Source of the DNA: Miscanthus floridulus
Lineage: Eukaryota > Streptophyta > Magnoliopsida > Poales > Poaceae
Length of the DNA stretch: 64,000 bases
NCBI RefSeq assembly: GCF_019320115.1
Contig: NC_089593.1
Coordinates: forward strand, 33,622,536-33,686,535
Direction: 5' to 3'
Shown: in pieces, positions 22,878-35,429 of the stretch
How the letters are laid out: every line of letters begins with the position of its first letter
How positions within the stretch are numbered: the first letter of the stretch is position 1
The notes under the pieces: generated by a model
What the model was told of the DNA's origin: nothing
The model's database searches: none
The model's input: the letters and a program-made list of their open reading frames with translations, nothing else
Program-made: the position numbers and the translations under genes

Positions 22878-24296
22878 TGCACTCCAGGATCATGAAAGGA
22901 CTTGTGAGTTCTCCTCTCCCTCACTCTCTCCCCTTTCTTTCCTAGAAACCAAAGCGGCTCTCAAGAATGCTCACGGCAAGAAGAAAGAGGAAAGGCGGCG
23001 ACAGATGAGGAACAGGCAAAAGAACAGGGTGAAAACTCTCTCCCTTCTACTTAAGGAAAAGGGAACAATAGTTAGGGAAGGGCGCGCCAATCGAAGAAGG
23101 CAAAACAGCGGAGCGAGAAACTCTCTCTCTTTCCCATTTAATGCAGATGAGACGCACCCTGACTGATGAGACATGCCCTGCCCGACGAAAAGGCTCCTGA
23201 TCAGACGGGACGTGGCCTAGGCATGGCCCACCACCACCGCATGACCAACCACTACCGCATGCCGGGCACAAGAACCGAAGCGCCACCGCACGCAGGTGGC
23301 TCTCCGCTTCCCTAGGCCAGACTTGGAAAAAACCCAAGAAACGAGATCTCCGCCTAAGAGACCATAGGGCCTCTTGAGTCGATCGAATCGCTCAGGATAA
23401 AAACACCAAGAGACAGGTAAGGAGCAAAGGGACGCCTCATGTGGGCCATGCCGACTCTATCTCGAATGACGAGCACGGGTCCTGATCGGACATTTCCGAC
23501 TAGAGCTCTCTGAACCCCGTCACTCAGGTCATCAAGGTAACGCTACCAACCCCTTGCTATTTCTTTATATAACTCATTCATACATCCATACGTGCATTCA
23601 TTCCATATGCCCATACCCCCGGACAATTTGGGCACGAATCACCTAGGGGCTCGGGAACTAAGCGTCGCACGTGTAGCGAAATGCATCACAATGCTCCGTG
23701 TTGCGTCACGAAGCGGTGGTTGCCTCATTTGACATGAGCAACCAACAGAGCCAGGGGAGAAAATTGCAGATGAGCCTTGTGCGGCCCCCACCCAATCTGG
23801 CAGACTGGGTCATCTCAACCTTCTTGTTCGATCCTGAACCTCCCGCCAAGCCCACAGAATCTCCATCGAGGGGAGGCCGTTAGGCCACCTGGGTTGATCT
23901 TCGAAACGACCCAGGCATCTACCGAGTTGCAGGTAAAGGAGCAATTTAATGTCATAAGAGGGCTATGCCAACCCCGTCACAAACGACGGACCCAGATTTC
24001 GCTCGATCACAACCGTTAGCGAACTCACTGAGCACGTCACTCGAGCCCGAGCGATCGGGACAAGCAACTAAACTCAGCCCTCTGGTTATGAGGAACCGAG
24101 GATGGGGTAACACACACAACTCACACCGACCCCTACTAAGGCCCAGCAAGGCTCAAGGGCTCAAGACACAAAAAGCCTAGGTCTGCGACCCTGAACTCAC
24201 CCCTTCCAACTATGCTCCAAACACCTAGGTATGCGACCCCGATCTCGCCCCATCCGGCTATGCTTCCGACTACACTCCAAAACACCTAGGTTTGCC
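22878..24296 (+). other. 3' region of element 1, with short tandem repeats at its end
   Basis: Non-coding. GGGGCTCGGGAACTAAGC near 23644 resembles the CTCGGGGACT words of the element at 1-2837. Between about 24175 and 24296 three diverged copies of a unit containing CACCTAGGTNTGCGACC and ATGCTCCAAA follow each other with a spacing of about 50 to 65 bp. The 3' LTR expected here is absent; the sequence passes directly into an LTR fragment of element 2 at 24297. Confidence 0.5.
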
Positions 24297-24630
24297 TGTC
24301 AATATAAAATCAAATGCTATCCATGAGCTTTATAGTCCGTAACAGCCGATTTCTGTGCATATCAGCTATTTAATCGTTGTCCCGTTTGGCTGCTCCCAAA
24401 GTGGCACACTTAGAACTGTCTGGGCACAGACCAGCATGTTTCACCTTAAATTACTGATAAACTTTCTCTCCTTGTCAATTGCAGAGTCAAATTGACTGGC
24501 ACGTCTCGTAAGGAATATGCAGGATCGGTTATCCTTGCGTTGAAGCCAAGCGGATCTCCAGCTCCATCAAGCAGATCCTTCCGGCTTGCTTGTGTGCTTG
24601 GCATGACATGTACACATTTTCGTGTCGACA
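24297..24630 (+). mobile_element. Truncated 5' LTR of gypsy element 2
   Basis: Matches the last 332 bp of the LTR at 33389-35309 (from TGTCAATATAAAATC to GTGTCGACA) with scattered substitutions. About 1.6 kb of its 5' part is missing, so the left edge is a deletion or recombination breakpoint against element 1. A PBS-like sequence follows. Confidence 0.85.
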
Positions 24631-24638
24631 CACGTTTT

Positions 24639-24657
24639 TGGCATGCCCAGTGGGACC
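24639..24657 (+). other. Primer binding site of gypsy element 2
   Basis: TTGGCATGCCCAGTGGGAC begins eight bases after the LTR end, the usual spot for a PBS. I recognise TTTGGCACGCCCAGTGGGAC as the post-LTR sequence in related grass elements but do not know the tRNA it pairs with. Confidence 0.6.
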
Positions 24658-24674
24658 CCACAATCATAATAGTG

Positions 24675-26900
24675 GCTTACAACAATAATGACATCCTTAT
24701 GGTGCCTTACGAAGACCTACCTGATGGAGATAAAGATATCATCAACAAAGCTATAGAAGAATTTCAGAACAAGTGTTTATTGTCCTACACCAAGACACGT
24801 GACAATACAATTGTTCAGAAATATCCACTACCAAGAGTTCTGTTACATGGGCAGACTAATGCAGATGAAGCTGAAGACAGGCGTTTCTTCAGTGGAAGTT
24901 GTAAACAAATTTGTTCATGATGCCATATCAAACCATAATGAAGTTTTCTTGAACACATTCCACAACACCATGAAAGAGGTGTTTCACGGGTTTCCAGTTG
25001 ATCAGGTTAGGCCAACTTATTACAACATTCCACATCCATCGACTCAAGGGGTTAATCAAGCCAGGTACTAGCCATCAAGAAGCGGCACCAGCTGGTAATG
25101 ATGATGTCCAGGTAGTTCAAAGTTCATCTGAGCAAGTTCAAGGTGTTACTATGAATCAGATACAATATAATCCTAGATCATTAGTACAACATGTGCAACA
25201 AGCCGGTGGGGCAGGGTTAGAACCAGATGATTAATTTGGGCACAACAGGCCAAATACCACCGTCGGCTCAAAAAATAGCACCATCAATTCAAAGGATCCA
25301 TAGAGATATAGATTCTAACAGCCTTTAACCTAGAGACTTCAAGCAGCAAACTAGCAAAGGACCCAGCAGATAGAGATTCTACGAGGATATCATTATGGCA
25401 TAGATTACAATACCCTTCATATGATTCCGAATCTAGGGTATCAAGGTACACGAGATTGTAATCCATAGATGGGTCATCAGGTGCAGAGAAATCCAAATTC
25501 AAATGCTGATGAGTTGTTGTTGAGAGTGACCAAGATGATGAAGAATCAGTTCAGTTTGAAGCCAAAAGGGCAGACCTTCTTCGTACAAACTCCCATATCT
25601 AGAATTGTATGATTTGGTCGCTCTTCCTACAAATTACAGGCTCCTAGAGTTTGCTAAGTTCACTGGCCAAGACAACACAAGCACAATAGAACATGTCAGT
25701 CATTATCTTACACAGTTGGGCAAAGCATCCATTGAAGAGGCCCATCGAGTTTGTTTCTTCTCCCTGTCCCTGTCAGGGCCAGCCTTCACATGGTTTTCAT
25801 CACCGCTAGTTAACTCCATTGCCAATTGGGCTAACCTAGGGAAAAAGTTTCATACATACTTTTACACTGGGATAGGAGAAAGAAGATTACCGATTTGACA
25901 ACTATAAGGCAGAGAACTAATGAATCAGGCACTAAGTTTCTTCAGAGATTCCGAGAGACTAGAAATTTGTGCTTCTCACTAAACTTAACTGATGATCAGC
26001 TAGCTGCTTTGGCCATTCAAGGAATGTTGCCAACATGGAGAGAAAAGCTGTTGGGATAAGAATTTGACAACTTGGGTCAATTGGCTCAACGAGTGGCAGC
26101 ACTCAATAGCTAATTTTAGAATATGCGCAGAGATACCCGATTCTAAAAAAGTACCGCAATTGCCAAAACCTACAATCCATATTTGGTTGATGACAGCTAT
26201 GAATATGATGAAGAAGAAGTTGCTATGGATGAATGGAATTGGGGTAAAAAGATAGTAATAGTGTCAAATCCTTAGGGAAGAGGAGTCGAAGAGATCTATG
26301 ATTTCGATATTATAAAGTCAGACAAACTCTTCGATACCTTGCTGGAAAAGGGACAATTCAAGTTGCCCGATAATCATGTTATATTGCCCCCTGATCAGTT
26401 GAAGAACAAGAAGTTCTGCAAATTTCATAAGGCCACCTCACATTCTACTAGTGAGTGTAGAATTTTTTGGCAGCATATACAGAGGGCTATTCAGCAAGGA
26501 AGGCTCAAATTTGATACACCTCGAAAGATGAAAGTTGATGATAATCCTTTCCCAAGAGATCAGAACATGGTTAATGCTAGGTTGCTCAAAGGGAAGACTA
26601 AAGTCCTGACATCAACTAGATCGAGAGAAACTAGAACAGTCGATCCCAAGATGTAGATATCGGCTGATGAATATAGAGAGATTAAAAGGCGTCGTGACAA
26701 GCAAAAGAGCCGATATGACCAAGGAGAGATGTCAAAGGATGGGGCAACAAAGCCGCATGTTACATCTCAAATTTTGTTGAATAAATGGTAGCGGTAGAAG
26801 GAAAAGGATTATCAGCATTGGTTAGAAGAGCAAGAATACCAGCGCCAACAGGAAAAAGAGAGGTAAGAAAGAAAGCAAGCTGAATCACATTGGATTTTTT
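24675..26900 (+). pseudogene. gag: gag of gypsy element 2, broken
   Basis: Pieces in order: VPYEDLPDGDKDIINKAIEE (24700 on); PLPRVLLHG; after a frameshift, NHNEVFLNTFHNTMKEVFHG (about 24930); then LYDLVALPTNYRLLEFAKF (25604) and the capsid-like core HVSHYLTQLGKAS, FSLSLSGPAFTWFSSL-like, LQRFRETRNLC and LAALAIQGMLPTWREKL (25690-26058). After a stop the linker continues to LPDNHVILPPDQLKNKKFCK with HKATSHSTSECRIFWQH (26342-26490), a zinc-knuckle-like CxxH...C block. At least three frameshifts and several stops (26056, 26654, 26788) break it. It forms the structural precursor in intact relatives. Confidence 0.75.
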
Positions 26901-26929
26901 CTTTCTTCAGACATTGCTGGAATGAAGGT

Positions 26930-28140
26930 TTGAAATTGCCTACCAGAAATAATTGTCTGGAGTGCAACGAGCAATATTGGGAGTTCAGGCAATCTCAAGC
27001 CAACCGCCGGTCTATCTGTGCTCAAGATAAGTGTCATCAGAATAACATGGATCGGCGCTTAAAAAATAGAAGTGTTCATGATCGGCTTGGAAAGAGAGTT
27101 GTTGATCAGAACTGGGCTGATTATGAAGAAGAAGGTAATGAAGAAGAATATGTCTGGCAGGAAGGCCAATGGTGTCCAGGAAGTTTGACAAGACGCCAGA
27201 AAAGAAGGGTGCAACGTCTAAGGAACAGAGAGCTAGAACAGGCTCAGGCATCTGGTAGACCTCAAGTGTGGCATGCCAAGCAAACAACCAATAGAGGACA
27301 ACCATCGGCTAATATTCAAATGGCTTTTCTATTGCCATCAGAATTCAGAGCTCCAGCGGATCAAGAAGTTTATTCAAATTTTGATAAATCAGAGTATGAA
27401 GAGATATTTGCCAAGTTGACAGTTATACAACAGGCTATATTCGATAAGCCAGTCAAGCATCAGCACTTAAAAGCTTTATATGTAAAAGGTTTTATTGATG
27501 GGAAGCCGATGAACAAGATGTTGGTGGATGGAGGTGTCTCTGTCAATCTTATGCCTTACACCACTTTTCGTAAACTTGGCAAGGGACAAGGAGATTTCAT
27601 TGAAATTGATACGATGCTCAAGGATTTTGGAGGTAATGCGTCTAAGACCCGGGGGGCAATGAACGTCGAACTAACAATTGGGAGTAAGACTCTGCTCACC
27701 ACATTCTTCATCATCAATGGAAAAGGTTCATACAGTTTACTCCTTGGTCGTGACTGGATTCATGCAAATTGTTATGTGCCATCAACCATGCATCAATGTT
27801 TGATTCAATGGCATGGAGATGATGTTGAACTAGTTCGCGCTGATGAATATGTGAGTATCGCAATAGCCGATCTAGTATATTGGGAGCTAGAAGACTTTGA
27901 GTGTTTTTCTAGCAAGCTATGGGAAGGAGGCTTCATTAAGATTAGTGATGAATGCCAACAACCGATCCAAGCAATCAGCTCTGAGAGTTTGTTTTAATGG
28001 ATGATCATGGCTTCGCATCGGCCGTTGGATTAAGGGAAATAAGCATTAGTCCTAGAGATAGGCTTAGGCCGACATATGTGAGCGCTAAGTCAAATCCTGA
28101 GTATGAGCCAAAGTTGATAGATTTATTAAAGGAAATTTAA
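26930..28140 (+). pseudogene. pro: Aspartic protease domain of element 2, followed by the start of the RT linker
   Basis: An intact frame of 355 codons (26930-27997) carries a retroviral-type aspartic protease. MNKMLVDGGVSVNLMPYTTF is the active-site loop, with Asp-Gly-Gly instead of Asp-Ser/Thr-Gly, usual in this Tat-like lineage. LLLGRDWIHANCYVPST forms the C-terminal flap-to-end part. The N-terminal 190 residues are charged linker continuing from gag. Downstream, in broken frames, LSPRDRLRPTYVSAKSNPEY and LIDLLKEFKDCF (28040-28150) are the linker that leads into reverse transcriptase, but RT itself is missing. The protease would cut Gag-Pol. The frame is open, yet the element cannot move. 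Confidence 0.8.
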
Positions 28141-28514
28141 AGATTGTTTTACTAAATGAGATGCTTGGCCTAGATCAATCAATTGTTTAAATTTTGATCT
28201 AAAGAGTTCTGATGCAACTTATCGAGAAGTGATCAGTGGAAAGTAATTAAAGGAGTATTATCCTAATGCTTGGATCAACGCTTGATAGCCGATTCATTCA
28301 GTCATCAGTTCTAATAGCCGATACCAGAAGGGTTTCGCCTCTAGTTCAAAAATAAACTCAAAGATGTAAAAGCCGATACGATATGTATCACCTATAGAGC
28401 AAATGAAAAAACAAAGACAATCATGACACATACAAGGGCGTTGCACTGAGACACAATCATGGAAGAGCAGAAGGTTTCATTCATTGATCAGTTTGCCTGA
28501 AACACAAACTAATC
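28141..28514. other. Deletion junction replacing RT, RNase H and integrase of element 2
   Basis: After the RT linker the sequence changes within about 100 bp to non-coding DNA rich in GCCGAT/ATCGGC words, which also fill the rest of this element. No RT (YxDD), RNase H or integrase motif is seen between here and 33388 in any frame. Confidence 0.6.
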
Positions 28515-31500
28515 GAAGACATTGTTCACCACATCCTAAGCGGATGTGATGTCCACGATGGCCTCCGCTGCATCAACAAACTCTGCAATTAGGTCCTCGT
28601 GTTCCTCGGGGCCGTCACCCATCGGGAAGCCAGTCTCCATGGCATGGAGCTCATACCCGATCTGGACTTGCGCCATGGCCAGCGCCACCGATGCGCCATG
28701 ATGAACACTATGAAGAGCGTCTCCTGGACGTGGGCTAGAATGTCATGGAGGCAGACGTTGATGAGGGGGCCCTGAGCATTAATGGCATCCATAGCCACAT
28801 TTGCCGCCAGTTCAAGGGACTCCAACTACACCGTCAGGGCTGGCGATCACAGAAACAAGAGAGCTACCGATATAAAGACAATGGAAATTAGAGTAGAAGC
28901 ATTCCTATAATTCATCTTACCCACCACCATGGCATCGGATTCGGCCAGCAACGCCCGAATGGCACTGGCCTCTTCTTCAGCGGCGTGAAGGGCGGCTTGA
29001 GAAACCTCGAGATGGATCTCAAGCTGGTCGTTTTCTCAAGTTACCTCAGAATAATGGTTCTGGGCCGCCCTCCACTCTTGGAGGAAACGCCGGGCGTCGT
29101 CGCCATTATAGGAATCAGAGGAATCCGACGACGAGTTCAGCGTAGAGGATGCGGCATTGGAGGGCTCACCGGCCCTAGGAAGAGGACGAAGGTTGTCATT
29201 CATGACAAACCTATGAACAAGTTAGAAGAGTTCATCGCCATGTACAGGAGATTACAAGTCATCGCCATGAACAGAAGTTATCGATCTCACCTCATGCGTC
29301 AAAGGCTCTAGTTCATTGGCATACCCTCCTCCAGAATCTCCTCTGCCGCATGTTTGCCTCAGTTGTCCTCGCTGGCCATAAAGTTTGATTGGATCTACGG
29401 GAAGGAGAAAGAAAACCACTATAGGGTTTCAGAAGGTGGAGAAGTCAAAGGAACTATTGCGAGTGGAGATGTGTTCGAGGCCAAAGCCCTCAGCTGGAAT
29501 TTGAAGCGACAGAGCGAAGAGGTGGACGCCATGGGTTGTGCAAAAGGCAATCACAATTAATAGAAGGCGAAGTGCCACTTCACTAATGCCAAAGAGAATA
29601 CAGTGTTGGGTGACTAAGAATAGAAGATCGAGGGGTTCTCTTAATAAAGGCTGCGTTTTCAAACTTAATTGGATTAAGGTTGGAAGTCTAGAATTGGCTA
29701 TTTTCAAATCGGCTCTTTACCCGAAACAAGAAACACAATTAGGCGACAAAAAGTATGATTACCATTGATTCTACACAAGATATATGTTGATATATGAATT
29801 ACAAGTCTAGAACATCCTGGATTGCTTTCAACACCTCTAGCCGAATAGCATCAACTTCTGCGACTTGTTGCTTGTCTTCTTCAGCTATTCCAGGAATGTT
29901 CTCAAGGCTACTTTGGATGGCTCTGCCTTCTCTGACTTTGGCCAGCAGTTCATGTTTCTTTTGTTTGATGGCATCGAGTATTTGAGCCAGGGTGGACTTG
30001 TGATGATCGATGGTAGCCTTCATGTTTTCTAGCTCCTTCTCATGTTCTGCATGCTTGATTTCCAATTGAGACAACTATGGATCGATCCTGAGGGAGGAGT
30101 TCTTCAAATCATCAATCAACTATTTAGCTCTTTAGCCTCTTGCCTATTGGAGTTCCCCTTGACCAGTAAGGTTTCACAATTGGACAAGTTCCTCTAGGCC
30201 TTTTTCACCTTTGGGGCTTGATCATCAATGATGGATAAAAGTGACAAGACTCTAGAAAGAACTAGGGATGGATTATCCTTAATAACCAAGAAGACTCTTT
30301 GCATTGAATCAGTATCTTGGACCAAATCGGCTATATTCTTCTCAAACATTGGTAGTACAGCCCTTAGCCGATTTCTAGTCTCTTCTGACAAAGCTTCCTT
30401 TGAGGAGGCGGCTGATGAGCTGATTTCATCTTCATCTAGATATTCCTCAAGAATGAAAGAGTAGCTCAAAGCTAGAAGAGTGAGTGCCTATATTTAAGAG
30501 AATTTTGATTAGGAGGATTGGATCAGTTTATAATAGAATGAATAGTGAAATGGATAGATTACCTTTTCTGTGGTAGCCTCTATCTGAAGAGAAGGAAGAG
30601 CTAATGATGCACCAATGATGTCTGGTTAAATCGGCTTTGAACTTTCAACGTTGGTGTCTACAAACATCAAGGAGATTTTTTAGTTCATAATTATTGCAGA
30701 ATGATAAAAGGGACATATGACTTCCTTACCATCAGTTGTGTGCCAAACTAGGGAATCGGCAGTAGGAGTGTCAACATCGGGATCATTCTCAACAACAACA
30801 GGATCGTTGTCAATAGGTGGACTGCCAGACTCCTGCTCTTGCATGGGTGTTTCTTCAGAGAGTATCTAGCATGATAAATGGTCAGATGAAGGGTGAAAAC
30901 TAAGTAGAATCAAGAATTTTTGAGAAAACACTTCGTCAGCATCAAGGATAAAATAGAAGGACTCACATGTTCTGCCATTTTGGAAGCATATGTTGTTTCA
31001 TCCAAAATCGGCTCTTCCTGGGGATCGGCTGATGAAGGTCTAGTTGATGCCGAATCGAACGCCTAGGACAACAGCTTCGCACGTAGAACCAATTGAGATG
31101 CAATGGTTGATAACTGTGAGAAAAGGGGATTAGAAGTTGAACATCAGTTTGAGAAGAATATGGATTGTTTACCTGAGCAGCAGATGGTCTCATTCTACGA
31201 AGTCTTTTCCCAGTAATGGCTTTCTGGGTTGCCCCTTGGACCACCTTATGCTTTGAAGATTGATACGTCATGATCATGGGGCCAGCATGAGTTTTCATCA
31301 ATTTCTTCAATGATGGTGCGGTTGATCCTATTCTTGAAACTAGGCATGGGGGCTAATAATCTATAGGATGCCCCTTCCTATCCAAGCCTAGAGGATTGAA
31401 TTTAGTGTCCTAAAAGGATCGGTTAGAACAGTTAGCAAGAAAGTTCATCGAATAATTTTCTAAAAAAGAGATGGTAAGTTACCTCTCTGTCAGAAGCAAA

Positions 31501-33086
31501 TTCCCTGTCCAGCGCTATGCACAAAGGGTTGACCAACCCACAGAAGAGATGGGAGCACCATTCTTGCCACCAGGGGTCAAAAAGAGTGGAAGAGAAGCTA
31601 ACCCTGATCCAGTCATACAAGCAAAGGGAAGGAAGATCTGATCCCATTTGAAAGACTCTGGAGGCTTCCATTGCTTCACTGATAGCTTCTCTTGGCCTCA
31701 GTATATCCTTGAAGAATAGTTGAGGAGGCAATTGGCCGAGACCAAACTGATGAGCTACAAATGAAGGGTTGCAAAACTCATAAGTTGGAAGGTTGCCTAG
31801 GATGAAGGAGCCTATAGCCATTTTGCCATGACCATGATAAAATTCGACTGGAAGAACACAGGACTTGATGAAAGAATTAAAGATTGCAGCCACTATCTCA
31901 TCCAAACAGCCTGATTCAAATCAAAATTTGAATGGGAAGATTAGCTCATTGTTCTCATCCTCATCATAGGGTAACCAAGTTAGGACATCTGCATCAAACC
32001 CTCTGTAAACCTTTTTGAAGAATTGGCCAACATCAACATCAATTATTATGGCCGATGCAGCTTCACCGTAGCTCATGTAGTGACGGGTTCTTCCTTCTTC
32101 GCCCTTATATTCTTCATCAAAGTTGGAGGAAGGAAAGCTTAGGTTTCTGAGATCAGGCCTTACAATCTTGTGCATATACAGGTTCATCCATAGCTATATC
32201 AACCACCAAGGGCTACTAATAGTATGCACTAGTTCATTCTTTAGCAACTGGGCAGCTACCTGGTGCATCAGATGATAAGCGGCTCCTAATAGATACTTTC
32301 CAAGGGGAATGTCCTTGCCTGCTGCCAGATGCTCCACCATGAGTTTGTGATTGTAAGTTGGACCACAAGATGACCCACAAAAGATGAATCTTTCCAGCCA
32401 CTTGTTCAGAAAGGCTACATATTCTCTTTTGCTAATAGTTGATCCATCTCCAATGTGGTTCAGAATGTAGCTTGCCCATCCTATGCAATTTGATATTTTG
32501 GCTAATTTCTTGGAACCAGCACTCAAGTACTCATAGGGCTACATTGATCCAATGATTCTAAGGCTGGTCAACATGTAAAGATCGGCTAGAGTGATGGTCA
32601 TTGGACTGTGACAAAAAACAAAGGCGTTCAGGGCATTGGACTAGAAATAAGAAGCGGAATCAGGAGTGAATCATTCCTCTCCATCCTAGACAACGAGAGT
32701 GTCAAACATTGATTCAAATCATAAACCTCCCAATCTCCAGCCTTTTTCTCGGATATCCTACGAAACCAATCTCTCCATCCCTTAGGCATTTTAGGCTACT
32801 TTCTGAAGGGGGTTTTCATATTCCAGGAGGACGAATCCACTATAGACTATTTGAAGGGGATTTGGTTGGTTTCTTGATGGATGAAATTAGATGGATCAGG
32901 GTCACCCATAGGCCCAAGAAAATAGACATTAGATGCAACAGCTGATGGAATCAAGATTTCATTCCTCATTTCCTAGAAATCGAATGAAATAAATTTGAGA
33001 AGAAAAGAAATACAGGGTAGTGCCCGGTACTTAGAGAATGGAAACTTGGAAGCATACCTCAGGGACATGGTCGCTGGTCGCCATTG
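28515..33086 (-). pseudogene. Antisense multi-exon ORF of element 2, plant-mobile-domain-like
   Basis: Begins at ATG 33086 (MATSDHVPE) followed at once by a splice donor (GAG|GTATGC). The next exon reads GPMGDPDPSNFIHQET, KGWRDWFRRISEKKAGDWEV, then ITLADLYMLTSL (frameshifted) and SAGSKKLAKISNCIGWASYI, REYVAFLNKWLERFIFCGSS, DIPLGKYLLGAAYHLMHQV (32194-32526). This resembles the aminotransferase-like plant mobile domain (PF10536). Later parts are WLPYDEDENNELIFPF (31921-32187), FYHGHGKMAIGSFILG with PSFVAHQFGLGQLPPQ (31432-31905), a Ser/Glu-rich exon (30194-30469), a coiled coil (29799-30074) and a C-terminus GDGPEEHEDLIAEFVDAAEA (28530-28640). Donors in the antisense direction are visible near 30559 (AAG|GTAATC) and 30966 (ATG|TGAGTC-like). 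Several stops break it. Its function is unknown. Confidence 0.65.
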
Positions 33087-33371
33087 TAGTCGAAATAGAT
33101 TTGAATCTAATGAAGATCGCTTGAATAACAGCTAGATAGAACAGAGGATTTGTTAGGGTCTGAGGCCTTGGCGATGACGGCGTCGGCTATTAAGATTTGC
33201 TCGAGGAAGAAGGGGAAAGCAAACAGGCCGAGTAAGTTGGAAGAGATACTATTGGGATATTATATAAACCTTGGGCTAGGAAGTCAGGAGTCATGCGTAT
33301 ATCTCGAAATAGAACGGTTGCGGCATGGTAAATGGATAAATAGGAATTTTGGAATAAAATCACTTTTATCC

Positions 33372-33388
33372 CAAAATTGGGGGGCATG
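33372..33388 (+). other. Polypurine tract of element 2
   Basis: CAAAATTGGGGGGCATG lies immediately before the LTR start TGTTTACAC. This is the usual form of the plus-strand primer site in this group of grass gypsy elements. Confidence 0.75.
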
Positions 33389-35309
33389 TGTTTACACTAA
33401 AATTTGGAAGAAGAACACAGGAACTCGAAGGCTTCCAAGATTGTGTCAATCAAGGAATCGATTGCATAAGGATCGATATTAGCTGATTCAGATGCGACAC
33501 TAGAATTGGCTCTCTCTGAATGACGTCAGCAGATAACGATGATGAGCTACAGTTGGCGTTGGGAAACTACATATCGAACTCTACAAAAGGGGAAAGATTA
33601 GGGTCCAAGTTATCTTAAGATAGGAATATTTTTTATACCAAAGATGGTAATGAGTCGTACTTAAGTAGGATTCATGTTTAGGCTCCGGGTATAAATATTG
33701 GACCCTGGCTATTGTAAAAGACACACAATCAATGAAATACAAGTTACTTACTTTTTTGGCTCCGGCCAACCCTTAGGAGTAGGAGTAGAGTAGATCTCAG
33801 TGAATTCTTCAGCGAGCAGGGCTGCATCGGTCTGGTCGACCTCTGGCTTGCCTGTAAGTATCATCATGGCTCATACCTCTGTTTGTATGGCTGCATCGAT
33901 ATGGTCGACCTCCACTGCGACTCTGGTATAAGTTAGTTATCGACTCTTATCTAGTTCAAGTATGGCTGCATCGATCTGGTCGACCTCCACTGCTCGAATT
34001 AGATTAAGGTCAAGTTATCGGCTCTACCTAAGGGTGGCATCCTTCGGGTAGATTCATTAAGTTATCGATCTTACTGATGCCCTTATTGTTATTAGTTTGC
34101 AGCAACATCAACCTACCCGGTCGAGATTGATTTAGATTAGCCTCATATCCTTTTAGTCCGTCGCTTGCTTTGTTACAACATGATGTTTCTTACTATGAGC
34201 GACGAGTCATGTTTCATCGGCTATTTTTACTTCGATCTTGACCATGCATAGTACGCGGTTAAGGCACGTATGAGCTTGAAGAGGTTTGCTGGCTAGTTGA
34301 ATCTGATATACGGTTCACTATTATGGCTATAACGATCCGGTCCATCCCCACTAATAGCACTTTAGATTGGAGGATGCTAGTTAGTAGATTTGTTCTAGAT
34401 CAGGCGCGACCTTGACTGTTTACTATGCCTACATTAGCTAAATAGCCGATCACCTATGCTTTAATGCCTGTAGTGTGTTTATATGATTCTGTTAAGCGTG
34501 AATAGATCTATTTACTTTAAAGGTTTGATTTGTTGTCTTTATCACAGCTGCATCGATTCGGTTGAACCCCATTGTTAGAGATAGTAGGTTAGGTCTGATG
34601 AGTCCATAGGTTTGTCCATGTGAAATAGTCGATTGTTCACACGCTGTAGTTCTCTTCACCTGAATCGGCTATTTTAGCCAATTCATCCGAGCCTTCACGT
34701 ATAGCATGTCTTTCAGAAAGCCTATCGAAGTATGGATGTCTTTATGGATTCTTTGGTTTTAGTTTGTTATTATCATCATAGCTGCCATCGATCCAGTCTA
34801 ACCTCACTGTTGATGGTAACAGATTAGATTTAGAGCGTTTGTAAGTCCATTCGTATCAGATAGTCGATTTGTTCACGTGCTATATCCTTTCTCGTTAGAT
34901 TCATCGACTCAATCCTTTATACTGATAGTATCTACCTAGCTGATGATCTCATTTACATCTACATGTACTGTACCTGTCAACATAAAATCAATTGCTATCC
35001 ATGAGCTTTGTAGTCTGTAACAGCCGATTTCTATGCGTATCGGCTATTTAGTCATTTTTCCCGTCTGGCTGCTCCTGAAGCAGCACACTTGGAACTGTCT
35101 GGGCATAGACCAGCATGTTCCACCTTAAATTACTGATAAACTTTCTCTCCTTATCAATTGCAGGGTCAAATTGACTGGCACATCTCAGGAGGAATACACA
35201 GGATCGGTTATCCTTGCGTTGAAGCCAAGCGGATCTCTAGCTCCATCAAGCAGATCCTTCTGGCTTGCTCATGTGCTTAGCGTGACACGTACACATTTTT
35301 GTGCCGACA
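33389..35309 (+). mobile_element. 3' LTR of gypsy element 2, about 1.92 kb
   Basis: Starts TGTTTACAC after the PPT and ends GTGCCGACA at 35309. Its last 330 bp match 24297-24630. TATAAATA is at 33690-33697 with a CAATCAATGAAATACAAG stretch 35 bp later, a plausible promoter and leader. A 25-bp word, GCTGCATCGATCTGGTCGAC plus CTCCA, recurs near 33822, 33889, 33965, 34547 and, more diverged, 34790. Confidence 0.8.
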
Positions 35310-35429
35310 CTATCATCCTATGCATGCTAGTTTTTCATTTCATCAATCAATCATGCAACTAGCATACACCACACGAGCATGGAATTTTAATTTAAACTTG
35401 TGCCATGCAAGCAAGTTTATGAGCTTGCT
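35310..35429 (-). mobile_element. Possible 3' non-coding fragment of the copia element
   Basis: On the minus strand it contains ATGAAAAACTAGCATGCATA, which resembles the stretch between pol and the 3' LTR of Sire-type copia elements. It lies between element 2 and the gypsy LTR at 35430. If right, both were inserted in the copia element whose RNase H lies at 40639-41314. Weak evidence. Confidence 0.35.
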
